A stretch of DNA of 64,000 bases from Antedon mediterranea. Its lineage: Eukaryota; Echinodermata; Crinoidea; Comatulida; Antedonidae. Under the pieces are notes generated by a model that saw only the letters and a list, made by a program, of their open reading frames with translations, had not been told where the DNA came from and ran no database searches. Position numbers and translations under genes: made by a program. Position 1 is the stretch's first letter; every line of letters starts with the position of its first letter. Of this stretch, positions 54,501 through 63,500 are shown piece by piece. The stretch lies in contig NC_092676.1 of the NCBI RefSeq assembly GCF_964355755.1, forward strand, positions 15,112,288 to 15,176,287, in the 5' to 3' direction.

Positions 54501-57500
54501 CTTGTCTACCTATCTTCAAAACCCTTGTCTACCTATCTTCAAAACCTTTGTCTACCTATCTTTAAAACCCTTGTCTACCTATCTTTAAAACCTTTGTCTA
54601 CCTATCTTCAAAACCCTTGTCTACCTATCTTCAAAACTCTTGTCTACCTATCTTTAAAACCTTTGTCTACCTATCTTTAAAACCTTTGTCTACCTATCTT
54701 TAAAACCTTTGTCTACCTATCTTCAAAACTCTTGTCTACCTATCTTCAAAACCCTTGTCTACCTATCTTCAAAACCCTTGTCTACCTATCTTCAAAACCC
54801 TTGTCTACCTATCTTTAAAACCTTTGTCTACCTATCTTTAAACCCTTTGTCTACCTATCTTCAAAACCCTTGTCTACCTATCTTTAAACCCTTTGTCTAC
54901 CTATCTTTAAACCCTTTGTCTACCTATCTTTAAAACCCTTGTCTACCTATCTTTAAAACCCTTGTCTACCTATCTTTAAAACCCTTGTCTACCTATCTTC
55001 AAAACCCTTGTCTACCTATCTTTAAAACCTTTGTCTACCTATCTTTAAAACCTTTGTCTACCTATCTTCAAAACCTTTGTCTACCTATCTTCAAAACCCT
55101 TGTCTACCTATCTTCAAAACCTTTGTCTACCTATCTTCAAAACCCTTGTCTACCTATCTTCAAAACCCTTGTCTACCTATCTTTAAAACCTTTGTCTACC
55201 TATCTTTAAAACCTTTGTCTACCTATCTTCAAAACCTTTGTCTACCTATCTTTAAAACCTTTGTCTACCTATCTTTAAAACCTTTGTCTACCTATCTTCA
55301 AAACCTTTGTCTACCTATCTTTAAAACCCTTGTCTACCTATCTTCAAAACCCTTGTCTACCTATCTTCAAAACCCTTGTCTACCTATCTTCAAAACCCTT
55401 GTCTACCTATCTTTAAAACCTTTGTCTACCTATCTTCAAAACCCTTCTCTACCTATCTTCAAAACCCTTGTCTACCTATCTTTAAAACCCTTGTCTACCT
55501 ATCTTCAAAACCCTTGTCTACCTATCTTCAAAACCCTTGTCTACCTATCTTCAAAACCCTTGTCTACCTATCTTTAAAACCTTTGTCTACCTATCTTCAA
55601 AACCCTTCTCTACCTATCTTCAAAACCTTTGTCTACCTATCTTCAAAACCCTTGTCTACCTATCTTTAAAACCCTTGTCTACCTATCTTCAAAACCCTTG
55701 TCTACCTATCTTTAAAACCTTTGTCTACCTATCTTCAAAACCTTTGTCTACCTATCTTCAAAACCTTTGTCTACCTATCTTCAAAACCTTTGTCTACCTA
55801 TCTTCAAAATTCAAAACCCTTCTCTACCTATCTTTAAAACCCTTCTCTACCTATCTTCAAAACCTTTGTCTAGATACTCAAGATAGAATACATTGGAAAT
55901 CTGTTGAAGAGCCTGACGTTAGAAAGTTGTTGGAAGTGTGCGTTGACAATAACAATGGTGTGGTTGATGTCATGACTCGTTACCTTGTCAGTCTTTCAAA
56001 AAGCTGGTCAATCAAGTGGTAAATCATACTAATATTCTGAAATTCATCTTAAATCTCAACACTCACACTGGATACACACCTGGTACTGGCCAGTTGTAAC
56101 CTATGGACTATTTTTAAGGATGAGTAATAATCATACATTGAACACATAAAAGATTCTGAATATACCATATGATATGTAAAGGGTATTCTAGATCACAGTC
56201 TCTACCAAACTCCAACATCACAGACTTCACTGACATAATATCTTATTTCTCATAGTGTGTATTTTTAATTGTAAACAATTCTGGTAAATTGCATGATATC
56301 ACTTTCCACTCATTTGTTTGCAGGCCTTCATCTCTGGCATCTACTTATGTTCATTGTTATGATAAATTGAGAAAGCATCTTCAACTTCCCTCTATTTTCT
56401 GGTAAGTTATTTTTGGTTGTTTAAATGTAATACGCTATTTTAAAGATGTCAGTCAGTTAAATCCCTGCAACAAGAGTTTTGTTAAAGTTCAAAATATCCC
56501 AAGTCATATCCTACGGTATGCATCCTAAAAACCAAACATTTTAAGCCAGTCCAACGGTGTTCCGAGCTTGTACTGCTGTTCATATGTGAGTTATTTAAAT
56601 TGAATCTATGCATTGACACCATAGTGCCCTGGAAAACCTAAAAAGAGCAAACAGTGATTTGTGACATATTGGAAATAAGCTCTAACTTGTTAGATATGTC
56701 TGGTTTTTAATACATATTTTTAATTCTCATTTCTCTCACAACATTTTTTCAGAACAATTTATATACAATAAAACAAATTCTGTGAACTGTAATTTTGTCT
56801 CTTTTCTCAAATATAGCAATGATGCCACAAATGAATGCCTCTTTAATTTTGGTAACATGGTCCTAGTTTATGTTGAACTAAAGTTAGATGAATCTATTGA
56901 GAAGTTTTCTAAATCTTCATCGTCTGTCATGAAGCAGTAAGTACATTTCTAGAATTAAAAGACTCACAAAACAGGCCTGTAAACACAAAAGTAGTTTTTT
57001 TTCCTCTTTTTCCAGATTCAACAAATGTTTCAGCTCTGCTTTATTGTATTGAGCACTTTTGACGCTTAAATTGAACTGAACACTTATACAGATGAAGAGC
57101 TAATGTTGCCTGAAAGCTCCTATAATTTTTCTGGCTGTTTTACTTTATTGTTTTGATTTAGGTTTTTGCTTATTTTATTTTGTATACCATTGAGATCCAG
57201 CCACTGATACCCACAGCATTTTCATTGTTTAGTTGCGTGCAACGCGACTATATCTATATCTGGTTGATCGCTTGGTAAACTCAAACTCAAATTTTCTCAC
57301 GCAACTGCAGCCATGTATATGGCCTTGTTCAGTAATTTTCCAAAGGCAAATTACTGAAAATATGACTGGCTGGCTGTTTTACTATATTGTTTTGTTTTAG
57401 CTTTTTGCTTATTTTATTTTGTATCTCATAGGACAATAACCACCAGGAAAATACCCACCCAATGTGGACTGTACCATTATTAGAGTGGGAGGTGTATGAC

Positions 57501-60500
57501 AATGTTGTTGTTGGCTTGTTAGGCTATTGCTCTTAGTATTATATATTTAGTTGTGCACCTGACTTTGATTTAATGAAAATATGGTCGCGTAGCGTAACTA
57601 TGCGCAATTTTCTAAAATTCTTAGATTGATTATAAATTAGAAAACAATAGATATTTTTTAATTCAACTTGACACACTAGACCGTCAGTATGTTATGACAT
57701 CACCATCTGGCCATCTGAATGTTAAACATTGGATTTTTATCTCTTTTTTCGACACAGTTTGTCACATTCAATAGAGCACATATCGCGTAAACGATATCAA
57801 GTTTCTTCCAATTTTCAATATTTTATTACGGTACTCAAACAAATCTCTTTCAGACATATTTTTCATTTTGAAAAAGGTATTCTTTTCAAACAAATGAATA
57901 AACTTGAGTGGCGTCAAATAAAAACTAATGGTAGACGTCGCCATTTTGATCGATGCTATGCTGTTTGAACAATCGTTGTAGTGCAGCCTACAGTAGACTA
58001 AGCTAATAAATAGCCTGTGCATGTTACAATGTGTTGTGCGATAGCCTAACTTGTCAAAGTGATGAGTTCAAATCTATCTATTCCTTTTAGTTTGATATCT
58101 ATATATAAATTTACGTAAGGGCAAAATTTGGTAAATCGTGTGTAACTTTTTTTTGTAACTGGAATTTTGACACGATGGTATATAAAGTTGGTAAATACTG
58201 TCAATAAATTTGTAGTACTTATTGTTTATTTTTGGCTGGAATGTTACATTTTGTATATTGTTGTTGTGTAAGAAGATATATAAATTTTTTTAAAAATAAG
58301 GAAGATATTTAACCTATACTGCAAACACCTACTGAATTAAATTTCCAAATAATTTATAATAATATGTATAATAGGAAGTAAGAAATGTAACTTCATTCTA
58401 TTGTAGAGATAGATATGAAAACAAGTCAAAACCTAACATTGTCATATACCCCAGACTCTGACAGTCCAGACTCTGACAGTCCATAATGGTTGTCCTGCTG
58501 GTTTTTGTCCAGGTGGTTATTGTAGGGTAACCTGAGATCTAGCCACTGATACCCACAGCATTGTCATTTTATCAGTAATTTGCCTTTGGATTTATTTATA
58601 TATATGCCATATATGATGCCAACACACAAAAGGCATTGCCATAAAAACATGCATCTAAAAAAGCTATGGGGTACAATGCAGAAATAAGCTATGGGGTACA
58701 ATGCAGAAATAGGCTATGGGGTACAATGCAGAAATAGGCTATGGGGTACAATGCAGAAATAGGCTATGGGGTACAATGCAGAAATAGGCTATGGGGTATA
58801 ATGCAGAAATAGGCTATGGGGTATAATGCAGAAATAGGCTATGGGGTACAATGCAGAAATAGGCTATGGGGTACAATGCAGAAATAGGCTATGGGGTACA
58901 ATGCAGAAATAGGCTATGGGGTATAATGCAGAAATAGGCTATGGGGTATAATGCAGAAATAGGCTATGGGGTATAATGCAGAAATAGGCTATGGGGTACA
59001 ATGCAGAAATAGTTGCTTATAAAGCAGGACATGTAAAACAAAAAGCCCCCAAAACATAAACCATAAGTGTGAATAAAGAAAAATAATTCTTCTATAATTC
59101 TACGAGATATATATATAAACAGATTAATTCACCAACTTTAGATAGTGTATTCTTTAATTCATTACATCTCACTATAAGGAAATTTGGTTTAACTTTACCC
59201 CTTTACACTATAATAAACCTAGCAAGATAGCTAGGCAAGATCTTATACCAAACTTTTTCTCATAGATATGTAAAGCAGCAACCATTGCTGGACATGGAAA
59301 GTGACTTGACTGCTGGATTTTATCATCAAGATATTCTTTTTACTGAACAAATTTCAACTTTGCCTCATATTTTCTCTGAGGGTTATCTACAGTATGCTAT
59401 TAGAGGTTGGTAATAATAATTATACATATCCAATGTAAAGTAAGTAATTACGTTCAGAATGTCTTGGCATGCTATTAGAGGTTGGTAATAATAATAATAC
59501 ATATCCAATGTAAAGGAAGTAATTAAGTTCAGAATGTCTTGGCATGCTATTAGAGGTTGGTAATAATAATAATACATATCCAATGTAAAGGAAGTAATTA
59601 AGTTCAGAATGTCTTGGCATGCTATTAGAGGTTGGTAATAATAATTATACATATCCAATGTAAAGGAAGTAATTAAGTTCAGAATGTCTTGGCATGCTAT
59701 TAGAGGTTGGTAATAATAATTATACATATCCAATGTAAAGGAAGTAATTAAGTTCAGAATGTCTTGGCATGCTATTAGAGGTTGGTAATAATAATAATAC
59801 ATATCCAATGTAAAGTAAGTAATTAAGTTCAGAATGTCTTGGCATGCTATTAGAGGTTGGTAATAATAATTATACATATCCAATGTAAAGTAAGTAATTA
59901 AGTTTAGAATGTCTTGGTATGCTATTAGAGGTTGGTAATAATAATTATACATATCCAATATAAAGTAAGTAATTAAGTTTAGAATGTCTTGGCATGCTAT
60001 TAGAGGTTGGTAATAATAATAATACATATCCAATGTAAAGGAAGTAATTAAGTTTAGAATGTCTTGGCATGCTATTAGAGGTTGGTAATAATAATAATAC
60101 ATATCCAATGTAAAGGAAGTAATTAAGTTTAGAATGTCTTGGCATGCTATTAGAGGTTGGTAATAATAATAATACATATCCAATGTAAAGGAAGTAATTA
60201 AGTTCAGAATGTCTTGGCATGCTATTAGAGGTTGGTAATAATAATAATACATATCCAATGTAAAGGAAGTAATTAAGTTCAGAATGTCTTGGCATGCTAT
60301 TAGAGGTTGGTAATAATAATAATACATATCCAATGTAAAGGAAGTAATTAAGTTCAGAATGTCTTGGCATGCTATTAGAGGTTGGTAATAATAATAATAC
60401 ATATCCAATGTAAAGGAAGTAATTAAGTTCAGAATGTCTTGGCATGCTATTAGAGGTTGGTAATAATAATTATACATATCCAATGTAAAGGAAGTAATTA

Positions 60501-63500
60501 AGTTCAGAATGTCTTGGCATGCTATTAGAGGTTGGTAATAATAATTATACATATCCAATGTAAAGGAAGTAATTACGTTCAGAATGTCTTGGCATGCTAT
60601 TAGAGGTTGGTAATAATAATTATACATATCCAATGTAAAGGAAGTAATTAAGTTCAGAATGTCTTGGCATGCTATTAGAGGTTGGTAATAATAATTATAC
60701 ATATCCAATATAAAGGAAGTAATTAAGTTCAGAATGTCTTGGCATGCTATTAGAGGTTGGTAATAATAATTATACATATCCAATGTAAAGGAAGTAATTA
60801 CGTTCAGAATGTCTTGGCATGCTATTAGAGGTTGGTAATAATAATTATACATATCCAATGTAAAGGAAGTAATTAAGTTCAGAATGTCTTGGCATGCTAT
60901 TAGAGGTTGGTAATAATAATTATACATATCCAATGTAAAGGAAGTAATTAAGTTCAGAATGTCTTGGCATGCTATTAGAGGTTGGTAATAATAATTATAC
61001 ATATCCAATATAAAGTAAGTAATTAAGTTCAGAATGTCTTGGCATGCTATTAGAGGTTGGTAATAATAATTATACATATCCAATATAAAGTAAGTAATTA
61101 AGTTCAGAATGTCTTGGCATGCTATTAGAGGTTGGTAATAATAATTATACATATCCAATATAAAGTAAGTAATTAAGTTCAGAATGTCTTGGCATGCTAT
61201 TAGAGGTTGGTAATAATAATACATATCCAATGTAAAGGAAGTAATTACGTTCAGAATGTCTTGGCATGCTATTAGAGGTTGGTAATAATAATTATACATA
61301 TCCAATGTAAAGGAAGTAATTAAGTTCAGAATGTCTTGGCATGCTATTAGAGGTTGGTAATAATAATTATACATATCCAATGTAAAGGAAGTAATTAAGT
61401 TCAGAATGTCTTGGCATGCTATTAGAGGTTGGTAATAATAATTATACATATCCAATGTAAAGGAAGTAATTAAGTTCAGAATGTCTTGGCATGCTATTAG
61501 AGGTTGGTAATAATAATTATACATATCCAATGTAAAGGAAGTAATTAAGTTCAGAATGTCTTGGCATGCTATTAGAGGTTGGTAATAATAATTATACATA
61601 TCCAATGTAAAGGAAGTAATTAAGTTCAGAATGTCTTGGCATGCTATTAGAGGTTGGTAATAATAATTATACATATCCAATGTAAAGGAAGTAATTAAGT
61701 TCAGAATGTCTTGGCATGCTATTAGAGGTTGGTAATAATAATTATACATATCCAATATAAAGTAAGTAATTAAGTTCAGAATGTCTTGGCATGCTATTAG
61801 AGGTTGGTAATAATAATTATACATATCCAATATAAAGTAAGTAATTAAGTTCAGAATGTCTTGGCATGCTATTAGAAGTTGGTAATAATAATTATACATA
61901 TCCAATATAAAGTAAGTAATTAAGTTCAGAATGTCTTGGCATGCTATTAGAGGTTGGTAATAATAATACATATCCAATGTAAAGGAAGTAATTACGTTCA
62001 GAATGTCTTGGCATGCTATTAGAGGTTGGTAATAATAATTATACATATCCAATGTAAAGGAAGTAATTAAGTTCAGAATGTCTTGGCATGCTATTAGAGG
62101 TTGGTAATAATAATTATACATATCCAATGTAAAGGAAGTAATTAAGTTCAGAATGTCTTGGCATGCTATTAGAGGTTGGTAATAATAATTATACATATCC
62201 AATGTAAAGGAAGTAATTAAGTTCAGAATGTCTTGGCATGCTATTAGAGGTTGGTAATAATAATTATACATATCCAATGTAAAGGAAGTAATTAAGTTCA
62301 GAATGTCTTGGCATGCTATTAGAGGTTGGTAATAATAATTATACATATCCAATGTAAAGGAAGTAATTAAGTTCAGAATGTCTTGGCATGCTATTAGAGG
62401 TTGGTAATAATAATTATACATATCCAATATAAAGTAAGTAATTAAGTTCAGAATGTCTTGGCATGCTATTAGAGGTTGGTAATAATAATTATACATATCC
62501 AATATAAAGTAAGTAATTAAGTTCAGAATGTCTTGGCATGCTATTAGAGGTTGGTAATAATAATTATACATATCCAATATAAAGTAAGTAATTAAGTTCA
62601 GAATGTCTTGGCATGCTATTAGAGGTTGGTAATAATAATACATATCCAATGTAAAGGAAGTAATTACGTTCAGAATGTCTTGGCATGCTATTAGAGGTTG
62701 GTAATAATAATTATACATATCCAATGTAAAGGAAGTAATTAAGTTCAGAATGTCTTGGCATGCTATTAGAGGTTGGTAATAATAATTATACATATCCAAT
62801 ATAAAGGAAGTAATTAAGTTCAGAATGTCTTGGCATGCTATTAGAGGTTGGTAATAATAATTATACATATCCAATATAAAGGAAGTAATTAAGTTCAGAA
62901 TGTCTTGGCATGCTATTAGAGGTTGGTAATAATAATTATACATATCCAATGTAAAGGAAGTAATTAAGGTCAGAATGTCTTGGTATGCTATTAGAGGTTG
63001 GTAATTATAATTATACATATCCAATGTAAAGGAAGTAATTAAGTTCAGAATGTCTTGGCATGCTATTAGAGGTTGGTAATAATAATTATACATATCAAAT
63101 GTAAAGTAAGTAATTAAGTTCAGAATGTCTTGGCATTTCTTCTTCTCAACCAACCATATCTACATTCTTTAACTTTATGGAATTACTAGTGATTCTTTAC
63201 CATGAAAACATTTAATAATGTGAATATTTAAGGAATTGTATTTTCCTACTTGATATGTGTACCATAATTATTTGAATAAACACCACCCTTTTATTTTTCT
63301 TGAGGGAAGCCTTTATTTTTTGGCTGTAATATGGTAACTAATTAAATAAATTTCCCCAGGATAAAAAAACTCAACAAGCGGCAGATAAAATCATTAAAAT
63401 ATCTACAATTTAAGATTATTTTTTGTAATTTTATTGTTTATTTTTTGCTATTGTCTTTTGCATTTCAGTATATTGGGTCAAGGCTAGATTTTTAGTTTTA

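Noticed and set aside
53986-56022. Overlapping + strand frames of [17 protein letters not shown] repeats
   Set aside because: The 23-bp unit rotates through all three frames and lacks stops; these frames are intronic repeat translation. Only the last part, from 55874, is a real exon, in one frame.
54011-63136. CRISPR-like regular repeats
   Set aside because: The repeats are head-to-tail with no unique spacers, and the DNA is from an animal with introns.
59383-63153. 1,256-codon antisense open frame
   Set aside because: It is made wholly of the 75-bp repeat, whose length is a multiple of three and whose complement lacks stops in this frame. A second frame is open as well, and the array overlaps a CABIN1 splice site, so no separate protein is supported.
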